A stretch of 64,000 nucleotides of DNA from an uncultured Lachnospiraceae bacterium (GCA_934294885.1 CAKRAK010000008.1:1-64000), one strand, 5' to 3'; shown: positions 51,410 through 62,308, numbered from the stretch's first letter. Notes: a model not told the origin generated them from the letters alone. Numbers and translations are program-made.

Positions 51410-52138
51410 ATGATACAAATTGAAAATGTTACAAAAACCTACAATACGTCCGTTCGTGCCGTTAATCAACTGAATCTGACGGTCAATGACGGAGAAATCG
51501 TAGGCTTTATCGGTCCAAACGGTGCCGGCAAAACCACTACATTAAAGATGATGACCGGCATTTTAAGACCGGACAGCGGAACCATCAAAATAAACGGAAA
51601 CGATATTCAGAAAGAACCGTTAAAAGCCAAGCAGGATATTGGATATATTGCAGACAGCCCGGACATGTTCTTACGATTAAAGGGCATTGAATTTATGAAT
51701 TTGATTTCCGATATTTACAAGGTTCCCCTTAATATCAGGAAGGAGCGAATCAAGACCTTCGCAGTCCGTTTTGAGCTGACTGATGTTTTGGATAAGCCAA
51801 TGCAAAGCTATTCCCATGGAATGCGGCAGAAAATGATGGTTGCGGCAGCATTGGTTCATAATCCGGCTGTATGGATTTTGGATGAACCCTTAACAGGATT
51901 AGATCCAAAATCCGCTTATAATCTGAAAACCATGATGAGGGAGCATGCCGACGCCGGCAACTCTGTTTTATTCTCTACCCATGTTTTAGAGGTTGCCGAG
52001 AAATTATGTGATAAGGTTATCATTATCAACCACGGTGAAACTTTATTTTACGGAACCCTTGATGAACTTACAGCCCAACATCCGAACAAGGATTTGGAGC
52101 AAATCTTTTTGGAGATGACTGCCCATGAATCAATATAG
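51410..52138 (+). CDS. ABC transporter ATP-binding protein (EcsA/CcmA type)
   Basis: 242 residues with Walker A GPNGAGKTT, signature YSHGMRQKM, Walker B VWILDEPLTGLD and the switch region STHVLEV. The sequence fits ATPases paired with ABC-2-type exporter permeases. AAGGAG precedes the ATG by 7 nt. The downstream permease gene overlaps its end by 14 nt, so the two are translationally coupled. The substrate is unknown. Confidence 0.92.
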   Translation: MIQIENVTKTYNTSVRAVNQLNLTVNDGEIVGFIGPNGAGKTTTLKMMTGILRPDSGTIKINGNDIQKEPLKAKQDIGYIADSPDMFLRLKGIEFMNLISDIYKVPLNIRKERIKTFAVRFELTDVLDKPMQSYSHGMRQKMMVAAALVHNPAVWILDEPLTGLDPKSAYNLKTMMREHADAGNSVLFSTHVLEVAEKLCDKVIIINHGETLFYGTLDELTAQHPNKDLEQIFLEMTAHESI

Positions 52139-53792
52139 AACACTAACAAAAACATTTATATCCGCAATCAGCATGAGTCCGGCACAGGACAAAAGGAGGA
52201 AGATTATGATCATCATTCTTTCCTTCTTTGCACTCTTTGGTGTATTACTTCCTGTTTCCTTCGGAATCGGATTATTGGTAAAATTAATGACAGAAACCTT
52301 GCTTCCCATCGGATGTCAGGAGTTGGGAATCCAGTTAATGTTCCACGTTATCAGTATTTTTACGGTTATTTTTGGTATCAATGTTATATTCAATGAGTTT
52401 TTCTTTTCCAATGACATTGAATTTATATTACCATGGCCCCTTCGGGCTTATCAGATTGTTGCATCCAAATTTACCGCTGCATATTATAATGAAAATATCA
52501 TGCAGTTCATTTTAGTATTATCCTGTATCGTGGGATATGGAATCGGCTCTAAGATGGGAATTCTAAACTGGCTTCTGTCCATTGTTGGCATTATAACCCT
52601 TCCGATTCTGCCATTGGCATATTGCGGTATTTTAAGCCTGCTTATTATGGGATTTACAAGAATCATCCGGAATAAAGATATCATACAGCGTTTATCTGTT
52701 GTTTTAATGTTTGTTCTGATTCTTGCATTGGTAGGATCCATTGGTTTTTTACAGAATATGGATATTGATTCCTATGTAGAAACCCTTGCATCCGGTAATC
52801 ATACATTTTTTAATGTGATGAATGTTGTATTTCCTACGGTTCCTTTATTTGTCAAAACCTTTAGTCAGGGAGATTTTATTGCTTTATTGGAATATATTTT
52901 TGCAAATGCTGCGGTGGTTGCCATTCTGCTGCTCCTTGCCGAAAAATTATATTTTAAAGGCGTGATTGGATTATCCTCTTCTCCGTCTGGCAAAACCGTC
53001 AAAGACCTTGATCAATTACTGGAGAAAACAAAAGTACACAGTCCCGCTTATGCCTACTTTAAAAAAGAACTTCGGATTCTTTTACGAACTCCGGTATTTT
53101 TTACAAACTGCGTTGCCATTAATTTCATATGGCCAATCTTTGTTTATGCAATGTACAAGCTGCAATCCAACCCCATTTCGCTTACAACCCTGCAAGCCTT
53201 ATATGCAAAAAAAGATCTTCGAATCCAGTTGTTCTTTTTACTGGGTATTGTTGGAATATCGGTTATTGTCGCCGCATTGAACAGCCTTTCATCCAATGCA
53301 ATTTCCAGAGAAGGAAAGCATTTTTCCTTTATGAAATATATTCCGGTGCCTTATGAAACACAGTGGAATGTAAAAGCCCTTATCGGAATTATCTTTCCAA
53401 CCGTAGGCGTATTGATTTATTTCATTCCCTTTTGTATTTTGGTGAAGGTGCCGGTAATTCACATTATACTGTTTACGATACTTTGCCTCATGGCAATTTC
53501 CTTCGTTTCCTTTACCGGAATCTACATTGATTCCATACAACCGAAATTAATATGGGATGATGAATTAAGTGCATTAAGGGAAAATTACAATACCTTCTTT
53601 TCCATGGCAATCGCCATTGCATTTACAATGGTTGTATGCATCGGAGGATTCTTCCTTTTTTGTAACACAAAGATATCCATTGCCGTCAGTGCATTGATCA
53701 TGATCATTCTGCTGGCAGCCGCAAATATCATTACTCTTACCGTAACCTACAAAAACGGAGTCCGTAATATTGAAGAACAAGAAGAAGCCTAA
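52125..53792 (+). CDS. ABC-2-type exporter permease
   Basis: 555 residues with about twelve TM helices in two halves, separated by a soluble loop (about 280-330) containing SSSPSGKTVKDLDQLLEKTK. The C-terminus is acidic. The layout resembles large clostridial ABC exporter permeases of the ABC-2 group. It overlaps the ATPase gene by 14 nt and is followed immediately by a bidirectional terminator. No substrate can be inferred. Confidence 0.87.
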   Translation: MNQYRTLTKTFISAISMSPAQDKRRKIMIIILSFFALFGVLLPVSFGIGLLVKLMTETLLPIGCQELGIQLMFHVISIFTVIFGINVIFNEFFFSNDIEFILPWPLRAYQIVASKFTAAYYNENIMQFILVLSCIVGYGIGSKMGILNWLLSIVGIITLPILPLAYCGILSLLIMGFTRIIRNKDIIQRLSVVLMFVLILALVGSIGFLQNMDIDSYVETLASGNHTFFNVMNVVFPTVPLFVKTFSQGDFIALLEYIFANAAVVAILLLLAEKLYFKGVIGLSSSPSGKTVKDLDQLLEKTKVHSPAYAYFKKELRILLRTPVFFTNCVAINFIWPIFVYAMYKLQSNPISLTTLQALYAKKDLRIQLFFLLGIVGISVIVAALNSLSSNAISREGKHFSFMKYIPVPYETQWNVKALIGIIFPTVGVLIYFIPFCILVKVPVIHIILFTILCLMAISFVSFTGIYIDSIQPKLIWDDELSALRENYNTFFSMAIAIAFTMVVCIGGFFLFCNTKISIAVSALIMIILLAAANIITLTVTYKNGVRNIEEQEEA

Positions 53793-53793
53793 T

Positions 53794-53824
53794 AAAAAAA
53801 ATCTGCTTTACGCAGATTTTTTTT
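53794..53824. terminator. Bidirectional terminator between permease and DUF-type gene
   Basis: AAAAAAAATCTGC and GCAGATTTTTTTT form a 13-bp stem with a 5-nt loop just after the permease stop; its right arm reaches the stop codon of the convergent gene. Confidence 0.9.
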
Positions 53825-54689
53825 ATTCCGGACTTTTCAATAATACGTCAACATCATTATATCCATAATCCCTTAACGCCTTTTTTATTTTATGTTTCTT
53901 ATCATCACCGGCTTTAATTTCTACCATCTCGTACAATTCATCAACATAATGATCCCACTTTAGGAAAATCTTATTCCGAATCTCCTGATTTGAAGTCTTT
54001 GCACGGTCATGACGGGCTTTTTCCACTGACTTCTCACTTTTGACAGATATCGGTTCACTCTTTTTCGCTTCTATCTCTTTTTCTTTATCTACTGCCCGAA
54101 TTACCTTTTCAACACCATCCGATAAAGTTCCTTTAATATCTGTAATTCCCGGATCCTGCTGATTTAATTTCTTTGCCGCATCCATTACATCATCTGTCTC
54201 CGGCTGTTTTACTTCCTCAACCCCATCCAAAAAAGAAAGATCAACATCTTCAAAGCTGCTCTTGCCATACGCAATAGTTTCCAATTCATCCATACGAACC
54301 AGTCCGTAATCATACATTTCCATCAACAATCCATGAACACCTTCCTCCACAGAAGAAAAATAATGATAGCACTTTCCCTTCTCTCTTTCAGAGGCACATT
54401 GCTTTAATTCCTGCACATTAATCCAGTATTCACCGTCTTTTTGCTCCACATGGGATTCCTGTTTTGTTTCTTTAACCGGTTCTGTTTTCTCAACTTCTTT
54501 TTGAGGAACGCCTTCCTCTTTTTCCGGCTCCTCTTTATCTTTTTTTCCTTTGCTCTCTTTTTTCGCTCTCAGCTCCCTAATACGATTCAGTTTGTTTTTA
54601 CGCTTTGTGTGGATTTGCAGCCGAAAGGTCCAAACAATCATATAAATCAAAAAAATAACCAACAGTATACTTACTATATATTTTCCCAT
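53823..54689 (-). CDS. Membrane-anchored charged protein of unknown function
   Basis: 288 residues. One N-terminal TM helix (about 5-23) is followed by a very basic stretch and a Glu/Lys-rich spacer (about 45-80). A mixed domain (about 85-170) contains YWINVQELKQCASE and EGVHGLLMEMYDYGLVRM, then a charged region and a C-terminal helical end (WDHYVDELYEMVEIKAGDD). Family not recognised. With a short N-terminal anchor, most of the chain should be cytoplasmic if positive-inside holds. It is convergent with the ABC exporter genes. Confidence 0.65.
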   Translation of the reverse strand: MGKYIVSILLVIFLIYMIVWTFRLQIHTKRKNKLNRIRELRAKKESKGKKDKEEPEKEEGVPQKEVEKTEPVKETKQESHVEQKDGEYWINVQELKQCASEREKGKCYHYFSSVEEGVHGLLMEMYDYGLVRMDELETIAYGKSSFEDVDLSFLDGVEEVKQPETDDVMDAAKKLNQQDPGITDIKGTLSDGVEKVIRAVDKEKEIEAKKSEPISVKSEKSVEKARHDRAKTSNQEIRNKIFLKWDHYVDELYEMVEIKAGDDKKHKIKKALRDYGYNDVDVLLKSPE

Positions 54690-54774
54690 ATCTCTTACCT
54701 GCTATCTGAATTTCCGAAGATTCCGGATATTCTTATTATACATTAATTCCTTATAATTTCAACAAAGTTATTCC

Positions 54775-55914
54775 CTACAAAATCCTTTTTTCCTTTAAGA
54801 AAGAAATCAGCCTGTCCGTAAGACGTTTTTCAATACATTCATAAGACAAGACGGCAATTATCAGATGTACCAGTATATTCACTCCCACAAATCCATAGGA
54901 AGCAGGATTCCACGGCAGACATCCATTGATGTATAGCAGATACCAGAATGCAAAAATAGGAAAGTTCCATATATAAATTCCAAAGGATATCTTCCCGAGA
55001 TACTCCGGTATCTTCATAGAACAAATCCGATTCAGCCAATTTATATCATATAATGCAACGATTAGTGCCGGAAAAACATAGATACAAAGAGTAAATGACA
55101 AATCATCTATTACCATTGCCGTTAAACCACTGTTATATAGGAGCATTACAAGCAAAATCATAATGACACATACTGTTTTTATGCCGGCTTTTGCTTTCTT
55201 TGAGCAGCTTGGGTACAGCTCCAAAAAGACACCAAGAAAAATACCAAGAAAAAAACTGATATAACCTCTGGAAATATAACGATTCCACAAAATACCATCC
55301 AGCAGGATATAACGCATCAGAATGCCTAATATAAAAGGGCAGGCAAATAACAGACCGGTAGTTTTTCCTGATAAGTGGTATTTGGAAATCAGTAAATGCC
55401 TTAATTGGGTAATCCCAAATGCCACCATATAACAGACCAGCAAAACACTGATATACCAAATCGGAGCATTTTGCGTCATAGAACCATTGATCCATACCGG
55501 GCCTGCAAATACACAATCAACAAAAAGAGCCTTTAAGGAAATCGTTGCTTCTTCGTTCCAGCCTGCTCCGGTCTGATGAATAATAACACCCTGTAATATA
55601 TACATTACAAAAATGGTTGCAAGCATAACGGGATACAACCGTAGGATACGCCGCAACATAAATTGGTGAAATGATTGTCCGTTTTCGATTCTTTCCACAT
55701 ATATCTTTTGAAATAACAGACCGGAAATAATAAAGAATAACTCTACAAACATATTGCTGTTTTGGGACAGCACATATAAGATGCTCCCACCGGAAAAGGG
55801 ATTCTTCCCGTTGACACTAATGAGAAAATGATCCTGATAATGAAATAATACAGATACACAAAGGGCAGCTGTTATTTTTAATATATTAAAATATGCAATT
55901 TTATTATCCCGCAT
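54775..55914 (-). CDS. Acyltransferase family 3 membrane protein
   Basis: 379 residues with about ten TM helices. The N-terminus has the family start IAYFNILKITAALCVSVLFHY with the catalytic His. FFIISGLLF and RRILRLYPVM are further family landmarks. Acyltransferase 3 proteins O-acylate cell-wall sugars, polysaccharides or lipids. AAGGAG precedes the ATG. A promoter (TTGACA-17-TTAAAT, 55972-56000) follows the gltD terminator. The acceptor is unknown. Confidence 0.9.
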   Translation of the reverse strand: MRDNKIAYFNILKITAALCVSVLFHYQDHFLISVNGKNPFSGGSILYVLSQNSNMFVELFFIISGLLFQKIYVERIENGQSFHQFMLRRILRLYPVMLATIFVMYILQGVIIHQTGAGWNEEATISLKALFVDCVFAGPVWINGSMTQNAPIWYISVLLVCYMVAFGITQLRHLLISKYHLSGKTTGLLFACPFILGILMRYILLDGILWNRYISRGYISFFLGIFLGVFLELYPSCSKKAKAGIKTVCVIMILLVMLLYNSGLTAMVIDDLSFTLCIYVFPALIVALYDINWLNRICSMKIPEYLGKISFGIYIWNFPIFAFWYLLYINGCLPWNPASYGFVGVNILVHLIIAVLSYECIEKRLTDRLISFLKEKRIL

Positions 55915-55971
55915 ACTCCTACTCCTTATCCAAAGCTATTGTACGGATAAAATGATAGTCCGACTTATCAT

Positions 55972-56000
55972 ATTTAATCATTTTTGGAAATTACTGTCAA
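55972..56000 (-). promoter_or_regulatory. Promoter of the acyltransferase gene
   Basis: TTGACA (55995-56000), 17-nt spacer and TTAAAT (55972-55977) on the minus strand. Confidence 0.55.
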
Positions 56001-56010
56001 CTATAAGAAA

Positions 56011-56051
56011 AACGGTATTAGAAAACTGTTACACGTTTTCACAATACCGTT
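56011..56051 (-). terminator. Terminator of the gltBD operon
   Basis: Nested stems AACGGTATT/AATACCGTT and GAAAAC/GTTTTC with a short loop, followed on the minus strand by TTTTTCTTATAG. It begins 16 nt past the gltD stop. Confidence 0.88.
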
Positions 56052-56066
56052 TCTCTTCAAAATAGA

Positions 56067-57626
56067 TTAAATATTCGAATATCCCATTAAGGAAGTATCC
56101 ACTGCTCTGGCAACCTCCCGGCCTTCCCGGATTGCCCAGACTACCAGGGACTGACCTCTGTGCATATCTCCGGCTGTAAATACCTTTGGCACATTGGTTG
56201 CATATGACATAGCCTCTGTCTTTACATTGGTTCTTTCATTTAATTCCACTCCAAATGCTTTTGCCACGTATTCCTGACAACCCAAAAATCCTGCTGCAAT
56301 CAAAACAATATCACATGGGATTTCATATTCACTGCCCGGAATCTCTGTCATGTTCATTCTTCCTGTTTTTGCATCCTTTTTCCATTCTAACTTCACGCAG
56401 ACAGCTTTTGTTACATTACCGTTTTTATCCTTAACAAATTCCTTTACCGTTGTTTCATAAATTCGAGGATCCTTACCAAATACAGCAATCGCCTCCTGCT
56501 GACCATAATCCGTTTTCAGGATTTTTGGCCACTCCGGCCATGGGTTATTGGCACTTCGGCATACCGGAGGCTTTGGCATCATTTCCAACTGGGTCACACC
56601 TTTGCAGCCTTCACGAATAGCAGTTCCCACACAGTCATTACCGGTATCTCCTCCACCAATAACCAGAACATTTTTATTCTTGGCATTCACATATTTTTTA
56701 TCCTTAAAGTCCGAATTCAACAAGCTCTTTGTTGTTGTCTTCAAAAAATCCACCGCAAAATAGATTCCCTTTGCGTCCCGACCCTTTACTTTAATGTCTC
56801 TCGGATTCGAAGAACCACACGCCAATATCACACTGTCGTATTCCTTTAACAAGCTGTCTGCCTTTACAATTTTCTCTTCCGGATTTGTAAGATATTCACC
56901 CATCTCATCATCCTTGGCAACCATAGGAACCATAGCTGCCTTTGTTCCGCCAACATTTGCACCGGTTACAAAGGTAACACCCTCCTCTTTCATAATGGCA
57001 ACCTTCCGGTCTATAATCTCCTTTTCCAATTTCATATTGGGAATACCATACATAAGCAAGCCACCGATACGATCGCTTCTCTCATACACCGTTACATTAT
57101 GTCCACGCTTATTCAACTGATCTGCTGCTGCCAAACCGGAAGGACCGGAACCGATAACCGCAACCTTTTTATCTGTCCGTACAGCCGGTGGACACGCCTT
57201 TGCAAGCCCCGTTTCGTAAGCGGTCTCTATAATCAGTCTTTCATTTTCCTTATTGGATACCGGTTTTCCGTTCAGATTACAGGTACAGGCTGCCTCACAT
57301 GGAGAAGGACATACCCTGGATGTAAATTCCGGAAAATTATTCGTCTTACTTAGTCTTTCATAAGCAACATCCAGATTATCATGATAAACTAAATCATTCC
57401 ACTCCGGAATCAGATTATTCAAAGGACATCCCGATGCCATTCCTCCGATCATCATACCGGACTGGCAAAACGGTACGCCACATTCCATACACCTTGCAGC
57501 CTGCTGGCGCTGTTTTTCTTTTGGAAGGGGTACATGGAACTCATTAAAATTTTTAATTCTTTCTTTTGGCTCTATTTCTACACTGGTTTGTCGTTCAAAC
57601 TCAAGAAATCCTGTTACTTTTCCCAT
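56067..57626 (-). CDS. gltD: Glutamate synthase (NADPH) small subunit
   Basis: 519 residues. The N-terminal Fe-S domain has CMECGVPFCQSG and SRVCPSPCEAACTC cysteine clusters for two 4Fe-4S centres. The FAD domain has GSGPSGLAAADQL and the NAD(P)H domain GGGDTGNDCVG. It feeds electrons to GltB for converting 2-oxoglutarate and glutamine to two glutamate. GGGG precedes the ATG. The start lies 16 nt after gltB, so the two form one operon. Confidence 0.96.
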   Translation of the reverse strand: MGKVTGFLEFERQTSVEIEPKERIKNFNEFHVPLPKEKQRQQAARCMECGVPFCQSGMMIGGMASGCPLNNLIPEWNDLVYHDNLDVAYERLSKTNNFPEFTSRVCPSPCEAACTCNLNGKPVSNKENERLIIETAYETGLAKACPPAVRTDKKVAVIGSGPSGLAAADQLNKRGHNVTVYERSDRIGGLLMYGIPNMKLEKEIIDRKVAIMKEEGVTFVTGANVGGTKAAMVPMVAKDDEMGEYLTNPEEKIVKADSLLKEYDSVILACGSSNPRDIKVKGRDAKGIYFAVDFLKTTTKSLLNSDFKDKKYVNAKNKNVLVIGGGDTGNDCVGTAIREGCKGVTQLEMMPKPPVCRSANNPWPEWPKILKTDYGQQEAIAVFGKDPRIYETTVKEFVKDKNGNVTKAVCVKLEWKKDAKTGRMNMTEIPGSEYEIPCDIVLIAAGFLGCQEYVAKAFGVELNERTNVKTEAMSYATNVPKVFTAGDMHRGQSLVVWAIREGREVARAVDTSLMGYSNI

Positions 57627-57642
57627 CTTCTTTCCCCTTTCA

Positions 57643-60600
57643 CTATTTCTTTAATGCATAAAATGCTTCAATCTGTGCCTGTTCAGAGCTTAATCCCTTT
57701 TCTTCCATCTGAACAATCATGTTCATCATCTTCTTATAATCATGAGGAATAATTTTCTTAAATAACGGAAGATAATTTCCAAAATCATCTAAAATTTCTT
57801 TTCCTCTTGCAGAATTGGTATAAGCAACATGATCCTGTATCATTGTCTTTAATTCAGAAACATCATATTTATCGCTGACTGCCTCAATAGATACCATTTC
57901 TTTATTCAACTTCATATACAAATCGCTGTTGCGGTCTAATACATAAGCAACACCACCGCTCATACCTGCTGCAAAGTTCTTACCGGTATCACCTAAAATA
58001 ACAACCCGACCACCTGTCATATACTCACATCCGTGATCGCCTACGCCTTCACAAACCGCAGTTGCGCCGGAATTACGGACCGCAAAACGTTCGCCGGCAA
58101 CACCGTTGATGTATGCAGCACCGGAAGTAGCACCATACAAAGCAACATTACCGATAATAATATTTTCTTCTGCCTTGTATTTTGCCTTTTTACTTGGGTA
58201 AACAATTAACTTACCACCAGATAAGCCTTTACCGAAATAGTCATTGCTGTCTCCTACAAGCTCTAAAGTAAGACCCTTTGGAATAAATGCACCAAAGCTC
58301 TGTCCACCGGAACCATTACATTTTACAGTATAGGTATCATCCTCTAAGGTATTGTAATATTTTTTTGTGATTTCAGAACCTAAAATCGTACCAACGGAAC
58401 GATCTGTATTCTTTACATCGATTTCGATACTCTTTTTAGCACCCTTATTCAATGCATCCTTAAAATTCTTAAGGAGAATCTTTTCATCCACTGTATCCGG
58501 AAGCTGAAAATCATATACATTCTTCTGATTATATACGATCTTATTCTGAGGGCTGTCGGCAAAAGGATTATTTAATATTGCAGACAAGTCAATCTTGTTT
58601 TCTTTTGCACCGGCAGACGGCATCAATAAATCTGTACGACCAACTAACTCATCTACTGTTCTGATGCCTAATTTTGCCATATATTCACGAAGTTCCTCTG
58701 CAATAAACATCATAAAGTTAACAACATACTCCGGCTTACCTTTGAAACGCTTACGCAATTCCGGATTCTGGGTTGCAACACCAACCGGACAGGTATCCAG
58801 ATTACATACTCTCATCATAACACAGCCCATCGTAACCAACGGAGCCGTTGCAAAACCAAACTCTTCCGCACCAAGCATAGCTGCAATCGCTACATCCCGT
58901 CCGGTCATCAGCTTACCGTCAGTTTCCAAGATAACCTTATTCCTCAAATCATTCATGATCAGGGTCTGATGGGTCTCGGCAAGACCAAGCTCCCAAGGAA
59001 GACCTGCATTATAAATAGAATTGCCCGGAGCCGCACCGGTTCCTCCGTCATATCCTGAAACAAGAATTACCTGAGCACCGGCCTTTGCAACACCGGCAGC
59101 GACAGTACCGACACCGGCTTCCGATACCAGCTTAACGGAGATTCTGGCATCTGTATTTGCATTTTTGCAATCATATATTAACTGAGCCAAATCCTCGATA
59201 GAATAAATATCATGGTGAGGTGGAGGTGAAATCAAACCAACACCCGGTGTAGAATGACGGGTTTTGGCAATCCATGGATATACCTTTCCTCCCGGCAGAT
59301 GTCCACCTTCTCCAGGCTTTGCTCCCTGTGCCATCTTAATCTGAATTTCTTTCGCACTGGTCAGATATTTTGAGGTTACTCCAAATCGTCCGGATGCAAC
59401 CTGTTTAATCGCAGAACAACGATTTTTTCCATCTGCACCGACAGATAACCGTTCCAAATCCTCTCCGCCTTCTCCGGAATTGGATTTACCACCTAACATG
59501 TTCATCGCAATTGCCAACGTCTCATGGGCTTCCTTTGAAATAGAACCATAAGACATGGCTCCTGTTTTGAATCTCTTTACAATGGACTTGGCAGGCTCTA
59601 CCTCGTCAATTGAAATACCCTTTTCCGGATATTTAAACTCCATCAAACCTCGAAGATTAACAGGTTCCATTTCTTCTGTAATATGCTTTGTATATTCCTT
59701 AAATATTTTATAATTACCCTCTCTTGTTGCCTGCTGTAACAAATGAATGGTTATCGGATTATATAAATGCTCCTCCTTACCACTACGCACCTTATGGCTT
59801 CCACTGGACTCAAGTGCATGATTCATCGGCAATCCCAAAGGATCAAATGCCGCAGAGTGCAACTCATCTACCTGCTGTTCAATATCCTTTATATCGATAC
59901 CCTCTACCCGGCTTACCGTATTGGTAAAGTAACGGTCTACAACAGCCTTATTGATACCGATTGCCTCAAAAATCTGTGAGCTTTGATATGACTGGATTGT
60001 ACTGATACCCATCTTGGAAGCAATCTTTACAATGCCATGAATAATCGCAGAATTATAATCATTTACTGCTGCATAATAATCCTTATCCAACCGGTTTGTT
60101 TCAATTAATTCCTTTATGGATTCCTGTGCAAGGTATGGACAGATTGCGGAAGCACCATATCCAAGCAGGGTTGCAAAATGATGAACCGCTCTTGGTTCCG
60201 CACTTTCCAAGATCAAAGCAACCGATGTCTTTTTCTTTGTTCTTACCAAATGCTGTGACAATGCGGAAACTGCCAGCAAAGAAGGAATTGCAACATGATT
60301 TTCGTCAACTCCCCGGTCGGTCATAATCATGATATTGGCACCATCCCGGTATAATCGGTCAGCCTCTACAAATAAACGTTCAATTGCTTTTTCCAAAGAT
60401 GTATTTTTGTAATATATAATAGGAAGCTCCGCAACACGAAGTCCTTCTACATCCATATTCCGTATTTTCAGCAAATCCAAGCTGGTTAAGATTGGATCAA
60501 AAATCTTAAGAACTCTGCAATTTTCAGGCTTTTCTTCCAATATATTTCCATCTGCACCTAAATAAACAGATGTAGAAGTTACAACCTCCTCACGAATCGC

Positions 60601-62184
60601 ATCAATAGGTGGATTGGTAACCTGAGCAAACAACTGCTTAAAATAGTTAAATAACGGCTGTTTCATCTTTGATAACACAGCAAGAGGAGAATCAATACCC
60701 ATCGCCTGAATTGCTTCTGTACCATTCTGTGCCATCGGAAGGATTGTATTTAAATCCTCATAAGTATAACCAAATGCACGCTGTAATTTCTGCCGTTCCT
60801 CTTTTGTATGCTCCGAAACCTTCTGATTCGGAATCTTTAAATCCTTCAAATATACCAGATTTGAGTCCAGCCATTCACCATATGGCTGTGCAGATGCATA
60901 TTTTTCCTTTAATTCTTCATCTGATACCAGTTTTCCGTTAACGGTATCTACCAAAAGCATCTTACCCGGATGCAGTCTCTCCTTCATAACGACGGAACCG
61001 GCATCAATATCCAATACTCCAACCTCTGAAGAAAGAATCAGATTATCATCATCCGTAATCATATAACGGGAAGGGCGAAGACCGTTTCTGTCTAACACAG
61101 CTCCCATAATATCACCATCTGTAAATAAAATAGATGCAGGTCCGTCCCAAGGCTCCATCATGGTTGCATAATACTGATAGAAGTCCTTTCTTTTCTGTTC
61201 CATGTAACGGTTATTTTCCCAAGGCTCCGGAATGGTAATCATAACAGCTAACGGAAGCGGCATTCCACTCATCATCAAAAATTCCAAAGTATTATCCAGT
61301 CTTGCAGAATCAGAACCATCCGGATCTACAACAGGCGTTAACTTATGCATCTCACCTTTAAAATGGTCAGATTCCATAGACTCCTCTCGGGCATGCATCT
61401 TATCCGCATTACCTCGTATTGTATTGATCTCACCATTATGAACCAGATAACGATATGGATGAGCACGTAACCAGCTCGGTGTTGTATTGGTCGAGAACCG
61501 GGAATGTACCAAAGCGATTGCAGACTCATAATCTTCATCGTGAAGGTCTTCATAGAACATCCGCAATTCATCTACCAAAAACATTCCTTTATATACAATG
61601 GTACGGGATGATAGCGAAACAACATAAGAATCATCATTTGACTGTTCAAAAACTCTTCTTACGATATATAATTTCCGGTCAAAGTCCAATCCCTTTTCCA
61701 CGTCAGCAGGACGTTTTACAAATGCCTGCATAATACATGGCATAACATCCACTGCCTTCTTTCCAAGGATTTCCGGCTTCGTAGGAACCTCTCTCCAGCA
61801 TAAGAATTCCATTCCCTCTTTTTCAACGATAACCTCAAACATCTTCTTTGCCTGATTTCGTTTCATTTCATTTTGAGGAAAAAAGAACATTCCGATTCCA
61901 TAGTCTCTTTCATTGCCAAGCTCAATTCCATATGGCTGAACTGCCTTCTTAAAAAATTTATGGGAAATCTGTAACAGAATACCAACACCATCACCGGTTT
62001 TTCCTTCTGCATCCTTTCCTGCTCTATGTTCTAGCTTTTCCACAATCTGCAATGCATTGGAAACTGTGCCATGGCTTTTCTTTCCCTTAATGTTTACAAC
62101 TGCTCCGATACCACAGTTGTCGTGTTCAAACTCTGAACGATATAGTCCCTGTTGACGTTTCGTAGCCTCATCGTATTGCTTCAT
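57643..62184 (-). CDS. gltB: Glutamate synthase large subunit
   Basis: 1513 residues, the full bacterial GltB length. A short propeptide (about 1-23) precedes the nucleophile Cys24 in EHDNCGIGAVV of the class II glutaminase domain (about 24-430). The central domain is followed by the FMN-binding synthase barrel (about 840-1215) with SGEGGED, GSGAKPGEGGHLP-like loops and the 3Fe-4S cysteines of CVMMRVCNLDTCPVG. The C-terminal beta-helix (about 1260-1480) has Gly-rich repeats such as GKGLSGGKL. With GltD it makes the main ammonia-assimilation step. Promoter at 62280-62308; a Fur-like box lies upstream. Confidence 0.97.
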   Translation of the reverse strand: MKQYDEATKRQQGLYRSEFEHDNCGIGAVVNIKGKKSHGTVSNALQIVEKLEHRAGKDAEGKTGDGVGILLQISHKFFKKAVQPYGIELGNERDYGIGMFFFPQNEMKRNQAKKMFEVIVEKEGMEFLCWREVPTKPEILGKKAVDVMPCIMQAFVKRPADVEKGLDFDRKLYIVRRVFEQSNDDSYVVSLSSRTIVYKGMFLVDELRMFYEDLHDEDYESAIALVHSRFSTNTTPSWLRAHPYRYLVHNGEINTIRGNADKMHAREESMESDHFKGEMHKLTPVVDPDGSDSARLDNTLEFLMMSGMPLPLAVMITIPEPWENNRYMEQKRKDFYQYYATMMEPWDGPASILFTDGDIMGAVLDRNGLRPSRYMITDDDNLILSSEVGVLDIDAGSVVMKERLHPGKMLLVDTVNGKLVSDEELKEKYASAQPYGEWLDSNLVYLKDLKIPNQKVSEHTKEERQKLQRAFGYTYEDLNTILPMAQNGTEAIQAMGIDSPLAVLSKMKQPLFNYFKQLFAQVTNPPIDAIREEVVTSTSVYLGADGNILEEKPENCRVLKIFDPILTSLDLLKIRNMDVEGLRVAELPIIYYKNTSLEKAIERLFVEADRLYRDGANIMIMTDRGVDENHVAIPSLLAVSALSQHLVRTKKKTSVALILESAEPRAVHHFATLLGYGASAICPYLAQESIKELIETNRLDKDYYAAVNDYNSAIIHGIVKIASKMGISTIQSYQSSQIFEAIGINKAVVDRYFTNTVSRVEGIDIKDIEQQVDELHSAAFDPLGLPMNHALESSGSHKVRSGKEEHLYNPITIHLLQQATREGNYKIFKEYTKHITEEMEPVNLRGLMEFKYPEKGISIDEVEPAKSIVKRFKTGAMSYGSISKEAHETLAIAMNMLGGKSNSGEGGEDLERLSVGADGKNRCSAIKQVASGRFGVTSKYLTSAKEIQIKMAQGAKPGEGGHLPGGKVYPWIAKTRHSTPGVGLISPPPHHDIYSIEDLAQLIYDCKNANTDARISVKLVSEAGVGTVAAGVAKAGAQVILVSGYDGGTGAAPGNSIYNAGLPWELGLAETHQTLIMNDLRNKVILETDGKLMTGRDVAIAAMLGAEEFGFATAPLVTMGCVMMRVCNLDTCPVGVATQNPELRKRFKGKPEYVVNFMMFIAEELREYMAKLGIRTVDELVGRTDLLMPSAGAKENKIDLSAILNNPFADSPQNKIVYNQKNVYDFQLPDTVDEKILLKNFKDALNKGAKKSIEIDVKNTDRSVGTILGSEITKKYYNTLEDDTYTVKCNGSGGQSFGAFIPKGLTLELVGDSNDYFGKGLSGGKLIVYPSKKAKYKAEENIIIGNVALYGATSGAAYINGVAGERFAVRNSGATAVCEGVGDHGCEYMTGGRVVILGDTGKNFAAGMSGGVAYVLDRNSDLYMKLNKEMVSIEAVSDKYDVSELKTMIQDHVAYTNSARGKEILDDFGNYLPLFKKIIPHDYKKMMNMIVQMEEKGLSSEQAQIEAFYALKK

Positions 62185-62279
62185 AATCTGTTATCCTTTC
62201 TTCGTATTCATAAAACAAGCTTTCTATGCATTCATAACTTATATGTTATGTTATTTGTTTTATGTTTTACATTAACGTT

Positions 62280-62308
62280 ATAATATAAAATATGTTATGA
62301 AGTGTAAA
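62280..62308 (-). promoter_or_regulatory. Promoter of the gltBD operon
   Basis: TTTACA (62303-62308), 17-nt spacer and TATTAT (62280-62285) on the minus strand. Confidence 0.65.
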